This document shows positions 40,601 to 51,100 of a DNA stretch of 64,000 nt, piece by piece; positions within the stretch are counted from its first letter, which is position 1, and each line of letters opens with the position of its first letter. Under the pieces are notes generated by a model. The model was not told the origin of the DNA and searched no databases. It was given only the letters and a program-made list of their open reading frames with translations. Source of the DNA: Cyanophora paradoxa. Its lineage: Eukaryota > Glaucocystophyceae > Cyanophorales > Cyanophoraceae. The DNA is taken from NCBI GenBank assembly GCA_004431415.1, contig QPMI01000633.1, forward strand, positions 1 to 64,000, written 5' to 3'. The position numbers were made by a program, and so were the translations under genes.

Positions 40601-43047
40601 TCGAGAAGCGCAAGGCAGTGGAGTTCCGCCACTTCGAGGGCGGCGCGCGCCCCGAGGCCTCCCAGCCCCACGAGGCGCGCCCGGGCGGGCGGGGCGCTGG
40701 CGGGCCCGCGCCCCTCGCGCCTGACGCGCCGCGCCTGCAGGTGGAGGACCCGTGCGGCGTGTGCCACACCGCCGGCGAGTGGCAGAACGTCAAGGGCGGT
40801 GCGCGCCCCCTCCTCCCCCCGTGCCTCCGGGGCGCGGGGCGCCCCGCTGAGCGCCGGGGCGCCAGGAGAGGTCCACCTCCGCAACCACGGCTACCTCTTC
40901 CGCAAGGCCCGCCCCTCCCGCCGCCCGCCCCCCGCCCCGCCCCCCGCCCCGCCTCGCGACCGGCGAGCGGCCGCCGGGCGCGCAGTTCCGCTACGAGAAG
41001 CGCGCCTTCGCGTACCACCCGATGTACCTCCTCAAGCTCTTCCTCGCCGTCCGCGCCCGCCCCCCGCCCCGCCCGCCGCCCCGGGCCGAGGCCGGCGCGC
41101 CGCGCAGGGCCTCGTGCTCGGCTGCGGCTGGTCGGGCGGCCGCTCCCCCGCCGTCCTCCCATCCAGGTCCCCGCCGCCCGCCGCCGCCCGCCCCGTCCCG
41201 CCCCCGCCGCCCCGCGAGGCGCGCGGCAGGTGCTGCTGCTGCTGGCGCTGGAGGGGCCCACGTGGCGTACCTCGCCCTCGCCCGCCCTTCGCCGACTCCT
41301 CCAAGAACTTCCTCGAGGCCGGTCCGCCCGCCGCCCCGCCCGGCCCCGCCCCGCCCTCACGCCCCGCCCGCCCCGCAGGCACCTGCCTCGTCACCGGCGC
41401 GCTCCTCGTCGGGCACGCCGCCGCCCGCGCCGCCAGCTCCCCTTCGAGTGCGCCGGCCCCGCCACGCCGGCCCGGGGCGGCCGCCGAGGGCGGGGCAGGG
41501 GCGGGGAGGCGGTGCTGGGGGAGGCCATGTGGCTCCTCGCCTTCCTCTGGCTCCTCCTCCTCTGCCTCGCCGCCCTCCGCGACCACTGGTCCCCGCCCCG
41601 CCCCGCCCCGCCCTCCCCGGCCCCGCCCCGCTCACCCCGCCCCGCAGGTTCCTCCGCAAGATGCCCGGCGAGGTCAAGGTGCCACCCCGCCCCGCGCCGG
41701 GCCGCTGCGGGGACTGACGGCGACGGGGCGGCAGATGCTGCCGGACATCCCGCGCGCCGGGCACAACACGCGGGCCGTCTGGGAGGAGGCCCGCCCGCCC
41801 CTCCCCGGCCCCCGGCCCCTCCCCCGCCTCTCACCGCCCGCGCCCCCCGGCCCCCGCCCCCGCAGTTCCCCAGCTTCATGAGCGAGGCCACGGTCCGCCC
41901 CGGCGCCCCCGGCGACCCCGCCCCCGCCAACCTCCCCGCAGGCCCGCAACGTCTTCGTCTCCACTGTCCCCCCCCAGGCCCTCGTGCGCGCGCGCCAGCG
42001 GGCCGGCGACCCTTCCGACGCTGAGGCGGGGGGTCCTCAGGCGAACTCCATCGCACAATCCCAGCGCGCCGTCGCCGGGGGGCCGGGCCCGCTGGCGGCG
42101 TCCCTCCGCGGTGGCCCCGTCTCCGCCGCGGCCTACGGGTGCCCTCGCCCGCCCCCACCGATCCTTACGCGCAGGCGCGCCGATTGCCGCCCCGCAGCTC
42201 GGGCCTGAGCCCGCTTTTCGCGACGAACGACCCCAATGCGGCGGCGGCCGCCGGCCTGGGGGCGCGCCCCTCCGCCACCCGCGTCTTCCGCGTCTCGTAC
42301 CCCGCCTCCTCCCCCTTCGAGCCCACGGGGGTACACCCGCTCACCCGCCCGCCTGCGCCGGGCCTTGGCCGCGCCTGATGCGCGGCTCGCAGGGCCCCTC
42401 GGCGCCCAGGACGCTCTGGGTCGCCCCCGTGACGTCAGCCGTGGACGCGGGCCCCGCCGCCCCCGCCGACGTTGCGGCCGCCTTCGTGCGCGGCGGCCCT
42501 CGCGGCCCCGGGCCCCCGCCCCGCTGAGGAGCGCGCAGCCCGATGAGTTCTTCCCGCCCGCCCCGCCCCCCACTGGCATCGCCTCCAACCTGCACCAGTC
42601 CTACGGTCCGCACCCGGCCCTTCTCCTCCCCTCCGCCGCTCTGACCCGCCTTCTCGCCAGTGGCGGCGCGCGCTGTCGAGTCGGCTCTGCCCGCCCCCGG
42701 CCCCGTCCACGGCCTCGCCTCCAGCGTCCACTCCTCCTACGGTCCGCGCCCCTGCCGCCGCCGCCGCGCCGGCCCGCCCACGCCGACCCGTGCTGGCAGT
42801 GCCCGTGGCGCGGGGGAGCGACTTGTTCGGCACGGCCGACGCCCGTCTGCACTCGGGCCAGCTGGGCGCCGGCGCCGCGGCGGGCCCGCTGCACGGCTCG
42901 CTTCGGCGCCCGAGCGGGGGCGGCCTCGGCGGGCGGCCGTCGCTCAACACCGCGACCCCGCCGCCTCCGGCAGGGCGCCTCTCCAACTCGTACGCGCCGG
43001 CGCAGAGCGACTGGCAGGTCCAGCAGGGCTATTTCCGCATCACCTGA
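34604..43047 (+). CDS. Giant receptor-like protein: signal peptide, NHL propeller, IPT/TIG repeats, about ten membrane spans
   Basis: Exon 1 is 8 nt (34604-34611) and splices to 34675, giving MRGRLAVLFAVLAVVQLAVG, a clear signal peptide. NHL-type propeller blades follow: NPTGVAWDPALQVLYVADEG, FPGSLALYHPTTELLVADEH, AQGLAIDEPSETLYVVASQD and NPVGIALARTEGFLYVA with DRENHRIRRVS. From about 36530 come at least four IPT/TIG units: VTDVEPKSGSGRGGFPVTIT, ITGVQPVQLDCGARAAVTIS, VSTVYPSTAPCEAQPAVTIT and ILSVSPNAVQCGSRQTVTIA. From about 39420 there are roughly ten hydrophobic segments (YVASAVLLLTAASALAATLL, LWFPHSALLAPALAAL, WLLAFLWLLLLCLAALRDHW and others), then a Ser/Pro/Gly-rich tail to the TGA ending at 43047. 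Many introns are GC-AG. The domain order points to a cell-surface sensor, channel or adhesion receptor. The membrane part only loosely recalls TRP-like channels. Confidence 0.75.
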
Positions 43048-43369
43048 TCACTGTTCGCGATCAATGCACGTTTGGGGTCATTGTGCAAGTGCACGTGAGC
43101 TCGCGATCGTGCACACGGCTAGAAGGCACCCGCAGCGCAGTGATCAGCGAACGTTAACGGGAGCCGCTGATCCGTCATGAGCGGGCCCTGCGGGATTTCG
43201 CAGCAGGCCTATGGGGGGAGCACACTTGGGTGCCTGGCCATGGCACACTGCCATCACCGGTAGCCCGGCGCCGGCAGCGCTAGCTATAGCGCCAGCTGCA
43301 GCGCAGCGCTAACGCTTGCAATTGTGCGGCCGGGCCGGGCGCTAGCGCTCCGCTTCGATAATGCGAGAT
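43048..43369. other. Intergenic between receptor-like gene and transposon
   Basis: It holds the 3' end of the receptor-like gene and a GCTAGC/GCGCTAGCGC-rich palindromic stretch at about 43278-43350. The last five bases (43365-43369, GAGAT) are the left target-site duplication of the transposon. Confidence 0.55.
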
Positions 43370-43514
43370 TGTTGCCACTCCACTACGTACCCTTTTGCAC
43401 CACGTAGCAGAATCGAGTTGGACGGGCCTATTACATGATTGCCGGGGCCCCGTGCCCAAATCCGCTTTGGGCACGTCGGGGCTAGGGCGCGTCGTGCCCA
43501 AAGGCCTGGGCACG
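43370..43514 (+). repeat. Left terminal inverted repeat
   Basis: 145 bp, the reverse complement of 47020-47164 except for CCTGG versus CTTGG near the inner end. The inner third contains palindromic CGTGCCCAAA / TTTGGGCACG words. Confidence 0.95.
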
Positions 43515-45047
43515 GCGGGTAGAGCAGCGTCGTGCCCAAGTCGTGCCCCGCGATGGCGGGAGAGCAGCCTGGCAGCGCGGCAGGCGGGGGCGTGCAGGCT
43601 CCAACTATGTGGTCGTTCTGTGTGTACTTGCATAGCGAAGTTGGCAATCCAGCGGAGTGCTTGCCGACGATGGGCAACATGGTCCCAGCACCGCTCATAC
43701 CGTCGGCGGAGCCCATATTCAGGAAGCTGGTAGACAGGAAGCTTCTTCGTCCGGAGAGTAGTAGCTTCTCCTAGTAGCAGTCCTAGTAGCTCTACTAGCA
43801 TTGATAGTGTTGCTCTATTAGGGTTTTTGCAGCGTATCTTCCTTAGAATTGGGTCGTGCACTGGTCGTGCCCGGCTCGTGCCCAAACATGCCCAAATGTG
43901 CCCCGTCATGCCCAAACCGACTTGATCCTGAATTTAGCAGTGATTGACGTCGCGGAGCACGATTGCGCATTGAACTGCACATTTGCCATGTGAACTTAAC
44001 AGTATTGATATTTTACAACGTTTTGATGAAGAAAGGCGATGCGAAGAACTTCAGCATGACATGTTCCGCGTCGCTCAGAAGTCTGACCATCGGACTCGCA
44101 TCATGATGTGAAGCCAAGGGTCATGAACTCATGATGAGGCCTCGAAGACCTGAAGCAGTTCCGACCCGTCCGAGAGGCCGCACAAGTTGAATTTGAGAAT
44201 GCTGAAGCCTTGTTTAACTCGTATTCATGAAGCTTCATGGTTCGCTCCCTCTTTACCGGTTTCTGCTACTTGCTCGTGCCCACGTCATGCCCAATCGTGC
44301 CAAGTACGTGCCCAGACGAAGTTCGGACATGCTCAAGGAGGGCACGACTCGGAAACTCTTTCACAACGAAAGGCTATTCCAAAATCGATCGTAAACTGGC
44401 TGCACTACTTGGCATTAGAGGGGCCCGCCTCAGCCTCAGGCTCGGCGGGGCCAGCCGCGGCCTCTGCCGCGGCAGCGGCCTCCTTCTCGGCGCTCTTCTG
44501 TACTTTCTTCCAAGGTTTCTGGATGCAAGAGCGGTTCTTGCACGCGTCCCTCCCCGACTTCTTGTGGCACTTTGACGAGCAGATGATGTCTTCGTACTTG
44601 CAAATGCACTTCTTGTTCGTGCAGCCAGTCGTGCAGTTGCAGATCTTGCTCGGCCTGTCGATTTCGATGGCGCACCAGTCAAAGAACGCTTTTCTGCCAG
44701 GCAAGACATGGCAGTCAGAGCGCTGAGAAAGAATGCTGGAGGAAGACGGACCTGAGGGTTACAGGTTCGGTGCTGGCGGCGGTGATGCTCTCGATGAGAT
44801 GCTTGAACCCGGCAAAGCCGCCGGTCTCGCCTGGAGGGGCAGGATGCCGCATAGAGCACACTTCGTCGGCCTGGAAGAGGCGGGGCTGAGAGTCGTCATC
44901 GTTGCGCTGGACTATACCGGCAGCAGTCTTGAGGATGTACTTGTTGAAGCCCGTGCCGACCGCAGCAATGACCGCGTGCACCATTGCGGGCATGCGGGCC
45001 TCGTCCAGGGCACGCGGATCGCAGTCCTTCACGCTGATGGATACCAG

Positions 45048-45181
45048 CTGCGCGCCCAACGTGAGCTCCATTGTCGTGTCCAAATGGTGCTCAAAACCAT
45101 ACCCAAACGTGCCTCGCGGGGCACGTTTGAGTATGATTTGGGCACGTCGGAGCATGGGGTTTGGGCATGACAGAGACGCAC
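45048..45181 (-). other. Intron 2 of the integrase gene, TIR-like words
   Basis: A 134-nt intron (GTGCGTCTC to GGCGCAG) that joins GEIANLAVGD to LVSISVKD in frame. It again contains CATGCCCAAAC, CGTGCCCAAATC and the palindromic CGTGCCCCGCGAGGCACG. Confidence 0.75.
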
Positions 45182-45971
45182 GTCGCCGACTGCAAGGTTG
45201 GCGATCTCCCCGGCTCTCTTGCGGGCGAAGTCAATCATCCTGTTCCTGTACGCCGAGAGACGATCGTTCAGGACCCTACGTAAGCCTTGTACTTCTCGTG
45301 CTCCTTCTGCGGGAACAATGTCAGTGCCGACAGCCATTAACGTAAACAGGACATAGCGAACCATGAAAGCGATCGGCATCCCCTCGATGGTGCCACGACG
45401 GAAGCCGCCTTTGAGATGGCGCTCTGCGGAGTCCAAGTACTGCTCCGATTCCTTAGATTCTCCTCCTCCATGTCCTTCACATACTTGTCCCAGAGGATCT
45501 GCTGCTTGTCGGTGGGCACCCAGCTGTCCCGGGCAGCTGCAGCCTCAACATCTTCGTCCGTGCCGACATCGACAGTGATTCCCGCATCCTGCACGACGGG
45601 CATGGGAGGGAGCAGCATCAAAGCGTTCAAGAAGGCCTAGGGAGGTGTGCACCTTCATGAGCTCCTGGAGCGTAGTGCCCTGCACGACCTCCCGCTCGTT
45701 GTAGACACGATCAGAGGAGGCGGGAGCCAGGTTTCCGAATCGCTCGGACGGATCTCTGTTGAACATGACCTTGAAAGGCGTCTGCTTGTGCCCCTTGGTG
45801 AAGATGGATGTGTTCATCTGCCACTGGACCTGTGCCTGGGTTGGTTGCAGGGCGCGAGCATGTCGGCACGGTCATACCGGGCCAGGGCGGACACCCAGTC
45901 TTTCGTTCCGTTGAAGAAGCAGTACGCAGTGACTCGGCGGCCGAGCGTCCGGTTCGCGCGCTCCACAGAAC

Positions 45972-46103
45972 CTGCAAAACACGGTCATACCCGAACATGC
46001 TCAAACATGCTCGGCACGTGCTCAAAAAGATCGTTGGGCACGATTGAGCATGATGTTGGGCATGTCGCGGGCATGACGCGGGCATGGCGGGGGCATGGCG
46101 AAC
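45972..46103 (-). other. Intron 1 of the integrase gene, TIR-like words
   Basis: A 132-nt GT-AG intron placed exactly between Gln-Gly (CAAG) and GTTCTGTGGAG, restoring the QGSVER motif. It is made largely of CATGCCC, CATGCTC and CGTGCCCAA words like those in the inverted repeats. Confidence 0.8.
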
Positions 46104-47019
46104 CTTGGTGCCAGGGACGGTAAGGCGCGCCGGTGATGATCACTATCTTGCGCCCCGTCACTCGCTGCCATTGCTTGCACGTCGAGCGAACAACCTGCGT
46201 CCACTTTCAGCTGATATGACGCCCTAGGCAGACGTCCAAATGTACCCTGTTTACGAACTCGGACCCGTTGTCGTGATGCAGCACTTGTGGGACTCCATCA
46301 CCTGGAAAATCTCGACAAGAGCCTGTGCGACGCACCAGGCGGCCTTGAATTCCAGCGGCCTCAGGATGCTGCCTTCATGTCCCGCTCCCAGACCAGCGCG
46401 TTGTAGCGTTCCGTCTCGTCGAGTGCGCGCTCCGCGTTGGGATTCCCCTGCTCGTCCTGCATGTCCTTGTGCTTCCGGAATGGCGCTAATTCGTTGCACG
46501 CCTTTATGAACTCTTCGTACGTCCAGCGCACGGTGTGCCGCGTGCTGGTCGTTTCCTCGCTGGGCGCTGCGCCGCCGTCCGAGCCGTCCGATTGCCGCTG
46601 GGTCGCAGCAGTTGGTGCCCTACGCTGCTCCGGAGGGACGACATACGCGCCAGGCGGCGGGACAGCTGCTGCCGTGCTGTTCCCGCCACCATTGCTTGAA
46701 CTGCTCGAAGGCCCCGCGCGTGCCTGCTGGAGCTGATCTAAGAGAGATCTAGCAAGATGCCCGCCAGGACAATGGCCGCGGTGGCCCTCCTTGTGATCGC
46801 AGTCGCAGCTCGAGAACGACGAGATCAGCTGCTCGATGTGGCAGGTACACTTGCGGCCGCACCACGCGCGACCCGCGAGCACAGCTGTCTGTAGCGCGAA
46901 GCTGCAGAAGACGCAGAACTGCAGAATCTGGCCGGCCGCCTGAATCTCCTCCGGCGACAGGCCCAACATCGCTGCAGCTGTCTGGGCTCTAACACCTGTC
47001 GTGCCCAACACAAAGCTTA

Positions 47020-47164
47020 CGTGCCCAAGCCTTTGGGCACGACGCGCCCTAGCCCCGACGTGCCCAAAGCGGATTTGGGCACGGGGCCCCGGCAATCATG
47101 TAATAGGCCCGTCCAACTCGATTCTGCTACGTGGTGCAAAAGGGTACGTAGTGGAGTGGCAACA
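47020..47164 (-). repeat. Right terminal inverted repeat
   Basis: 145 bp, pairing with 43370-43514. The following bases GAGAT (47165-47169) repeat the left flank. Confidence 0.95.
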
Positions 47165-47169
47165 GAGAT

Positions 47170-48115
47170 GAGATCATGAGCTCAGGGGGGTACCGCCGTA
47201 CAAGGGCCTAGGAGCCGTCGACGTACCGGCGGTACCTCACGGTACCGGTACGTCAATTCGGCAATGATGTCGATTCTAGCGTGCGCCGGGCGTAGTTGGC
47301 CCCGTTCGCATGCGCAGCGCCCACGCGTACGGCCGGCCGCGGCGCGCGCGGCGGGCACGCGGCGCGGCAATTGCATCCGATCCGCAGCTTCGATCAGCCG
47401 CGCGCTGAGCAGCGCAAGTCGCGAGTCTCGCGACGCCGGCGGTTACGCACACAGCTGGTGGAGCGCTTCGCTAGTCGCGCTCGCACGCGCCTGGTCCGAG
47501 GCTCGGATGCTGCAGCCTGCAGCTGGCAGGCTGCAACCGGCGGCGCCGCGGGTTAGCTTCTAGATTCGCCCGCATCCGATCTAGATCTCGAGCTCCGAGG
47601 CTCGATCTGGGCGGCCAAAGCTGCCGCTGAGCGCTGCAAAGCGGCCACGGGGATCATCCTTGGATGCCAACTGCAATTAGCTGCAGGATGTCATGGCCAT
47701 CGGATGAGAAGCTAGCAGCACGTGCACGTGCAGCGCGCCAGCCAGAACTTCAGCACGCGTACGATATCGATCGCGGTCGGCATTGCGACCTCGTGCTTGT
47801 GCGTGCGCCTCCCGATCGGTGTCCACGCACGTCGCCAGCTGCAGTGCTCGGCGCCGGTGGCCAGCGCTGTTGCGACCGCTGCGGCCGCGGCCGAGCCCTC
47901 GGCGTGCGCGTGCCGATTCTACTTGCCGCTGTCATCTTGCACGGGCTGCAGGCGTCATGGCCCGCCCCCGCCCTGGCCGCCGCTCCTCTCGGGGCCCGTA
48001 GCACCGGCCCTTACGCGTCGAATCAGGCGCGCGTCTCCTCTCCGCCCGCGCCCGCCGCCCGCCCGCGCCATGGTTCCTGTCTCGCGTTCTAACCGATGTC
48101 CAATTCCCTGTGCAG
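47170..48115. other. Region upstream of the CUB gene; palindromes; possible signal-peptide exon
   Basis: Positions about 47188-47255 are dense in GGTACC/GTAC palindromes. A plus-strand frame containing VRVPILLAAVILHGLQ at about 47904-47951 looks like a signal peptide. Joined through CAG|GCGTCA to the exon at 48116 it would keep frame (LQ-FCADAG), but its start codon could not be fixed. Nothing else was recognised. Confidence 0.4.
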
Positions 48116-51100
48116 TTCTGTGCAGATGCCGGATCAGGGGGGTGGAACATTGGTGAGCTCCGGCACCGCCCACGGCTAGCTTTCTCATTTCCCGTTTTCC
48201 ATAGCGATCTATTACGATCATGAGACGATCGATGCCCCTTCCACTTCATTTTCCCCTCTCCCTCCTTTCCACTCGCGATCGTCCTCCGGGGATCCTTTCT
48301 AACCTACGCTGGCCTTCGCCGCTTCGCCCCCCCCCGCCCCCCCCCCCCCCCCCCGCCCCGCCTCTCCCCAAACCCGCCCTACTTGTAGATCTTGCCCAGA
48401 AGCTTCCCCCGCCCCTCCCCCCCTCCCCCCCCTCCCCCCCTCCTCCTCCCCCCCCCCCCCCCCACACACACACACACACCCTCCGGACCCCCCACCCCAC
48501 CCCGCTCCTCCCTTCCCGCTCCTCCCTTCCCCCTCCTCCTTTCAAACCCGCCTCCTCCCCCTTCCCCCTTGTCGCCTAGCATTGTGAGCACGTGTACGTG
48601 ATGCGCCTTTGCCTCAGCAAGTCCTACCGTCATTCGGGTGAGATCCACGACACTCACCGTGAGCCAGCAACCGTCTTACGTTGAGGATTCTCCTCCAACC
48701 ATCCCATACGGTTCGTCATATCGATGTCGCCCCGCTGCCCCGAAAGCTGCCTTAGCGCTAGCCCCAACCCCCGTGGCCAACCCCGGCCCGCGGCCGGTCC
48801 TTGCGTGCTCGTGATCGCGTAGGCCCGAACTCGTGGGGTGGCTTCTACGGCACGTACCCCAACGCCTCCAATCCCATGTACTCCTCCCCGGCTTGTTCCT
48901 TGGTCTACGTTGCGCCAAGCCAGAACTCGGACATCGTGCGCCGGCCCGTCCTCTCCCTGCAGCCGGCCGAGGTCTTGATCAAGAATTGACCTCGCGATTG
49001 TCCGCGATCGTGATCAGCTCGTTCTGGGCTTCACTTTCCTGGACTTGGAATTCCCTGGCGATACGGTGACTGTTTACGATGTCACAGGTTTTCATCTTCC
49101 CCCCCCCCCCCCCCCCCAATCGAAACCTGGCTTCGCAAATGACCGATCGACGGCCGGCAGGGGTATCCGACGCGCAGCTGAACACGCTCAGCGTATTGAT
49201 CAATCCTTCCACCTACACAGCCCTCCTTCCCCCTCCCCTGACGTTTCCCCCGCCCCTCCTTCGCGTCTCGGGTTCGCACACGTTCTCGACTCTGAGCATC
49301 TTTATTTTGGCTGATTCGTTTTCATAATCAGGTAACGGCACGGTGCCAGCCCTCATGATCCAAAAGAAGAACACAAGTCCTGCTAAGTACTTGGTCGTTT
49401 TTGCAGTGGACAACGATGTTCAGGTCAGCCTTGAGTTTCATGAATTGAATCGATCTGCCTCCTCGCGATTCTAGATCTGATGCCGCCGCAGTTCGACGGC
49501 TTCGGCATCTTCCTCCTCGCGGGCTCCTGGAACTGCCGGAACGACGTCGTGACCACTCTCACCGAGCCCTCCAACTTTTTCCTCGGGGGCTCTGGCAACG
49601 CGTATTCGGCTGTTAGGGCCGGCAGCGCGGCGTCGCCCATCGTATGTCGCTGGCTCGTGGACGTCTCGAAGCAAAACCCCGCGGACGGCATTGCCTTCCA
49701 GCTCCACTCGAACGCGCTGCAGCCTGGGGACCTCTTGCGAAGCGCGCTCTCCTTTTACCCCTCTTTATGCATACCTGATCCTGACTTTGAGTATGGCGAC
49801 AGTTTACGATGGCCCGAATGAGTCGGCACCAGTTCTGCGAGAGTGGACCGCGAGCGGCTCGGCCGTGAACGTCACATCTGGCTCGCGGGTGCTGATGGTC
49901 ACCTACACTTCCCGCCTCAACAACACGCTCCGGTTCAACGCGTCCTACGTCCGGCGTGAGTCTCTCCAATTAATATTTACGATCCATCATACATGGCTTT
50001 AATTTGAGTTGACCCTTTTCGCGTCGTTTCAGTCACGTGTCCGGCTTGCATGAACGGCGCAACCTGCCGAAATGGAACCTGCACGTGCCGGCCAGGATTT
50101 GCTGGAACGCTGTGCAATATCGCAGATCGTAAGCGACGCTGCTGCTTTCGAATTCATAATCAACCTTCCGACCTTACGGCAGAAGTGGCTGTGTCGAACA
50201 CAGTCCCCGGCTGGACGTGTCACATCCAGCATTACAACAGCAGGTAAGCTTGGCTCTTGGTCGCCGTGCATAACTCCCTCCCTCCGCGACACCCCCCCCC
50301 CCCCCCCAACCCCCAACCCCCAACCCAACCCAACCCAACCCTGTCTCTTTCGAACTCGCCTGAATGCGAGCTCCAGCGACGGCTGTGACTGCGGTTGCGG
50401 AGGTGAGCACGGCTGAACAGATATCGATATCCTGACTTGCTGTGATATCGATGTTCGTATTGAATATGCGAGCGAACGCGTAGCATATGACTTTGTATGC
50501 CTGCCACTCTGTAAGCAGCCTTGATTCTATACAATGATTGTTAGGGGTACAACCTTCAGTCTTCTTTCGCGCGAAGCAGTGAAGATGTGTCGCGTGGCTC
50601 GTCGTGGGAGGGGCCCTAGCTGGGCCCCTCTGGTGGTCACACTTGTTCTCGTCGTCGTCGTTTTCAGCCTCTTGGCGGCCTGCGCGGAGGCGGGGTCGAA
50701 CAAGAAGGGCAAGTCTTCCGCAACGGGCTCCCGCAAGACAGCCCGTCCGCGGCCGACCGCATCCGCCCAGCCACGAGCTCGCCGTTCCACGCGTGTGACC
50801 GAGGCGGCGGACTCCGGCGGCGAGGACAACGGTTCGGCGCCTACTCCAACGCCAAGTGGCCGTCAGTCAACCAGCAACAAGCGCAAGGCGCCAGCCGCCC
50901 CGGCAGTCGAAAACCGCACCAGTGACGGCGTTCCGGATCCGGAGCCATTTTCCGAGGACGAGGAGGATGTGATTGCCGGCGTGCAGCGTCGTGAGCAGTT
51001 CGGCGGTGCAGCCACACGAGAGGAAGCTCTTGCCGCACAGATGTTCCCGAATCTCGAGGTGCCGGTTCCCGACCAGCCAGGACCCAGCCGGCACACTCGG

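Larger units (their letters stand above)
44405..46969 (-). pseudogene. Decayed, intron-containing rve integrase of the transposon
   Basis: Reading starts MLGLSPEEIQAAGQ at 46969, with Cys/His-rich CGRKCTCHIEQL and CDCDHKEGHRGHC, and runs to KAAS near 46361. The core continues LRPLEFKAAWCVAQALVEIF, then in another frame PQVLHHDNGSEFVNRVH (second catalytic Asp), GAPYRPWHQ and, after a GT-AG intron (46103-45972), GSVERANRTLGRRV (catalytic Glu). KGHKQTPFKVMFNRDPSERF and DRLSAYRNRMIDFARKRAGE follow. A second intron is 45181-45048, then VSISVKDCDPRALDEARM. A third intron leads to the Cys-rich end KICNCTTGCTNKKCICKYED. The region that should hold the first catalytic Asp is not found, and at least two -1 frame changes interrupt the core, so this copy is probably inactive. 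Confidence 0.8.
43370..47164 (-). mobile_element. DNA transposon with rve (DDE) integrase, GINGER/KRBA2-like
   Basis: A 3795-bp element bounded by 145-bp terminal inverted repeats with one visible mismatch. It begins TGTTGCCACTCC and ends with the reverse complement, so the termini are TG..CA. It is flanked by the 5-bp duplication GAGAT (43365-43369 and 47165-47169). The internal gene on the minus strand codes an rve-type integrase followed by a Cys-rich domain. TG..CA ends with an rve integrase are known from GINGER-type eukaryotic transposons; the family assignment is inference. Near-identical TIRs and an intact duplication imply recent movement, although the gene is frameshifted. Confidence 0.9.

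Noticed and set aside
43370-47164. Polinton/Maverick virus-like element
   Set aside because: It is only 3.8 kb and carries no polymerase B, packaging ATPase or capsid genes. Only an rve integrase with a Cys-rich tail is present.
47664-48156. Long plus ORFs upstream of the CUB gene as independent genes
   Set aside because: Two overlapping frames are both open and neither shows a domain. Only the short hydrophobic piece near 47904-47951 looks meaningful, as a possible signal peptide exon.
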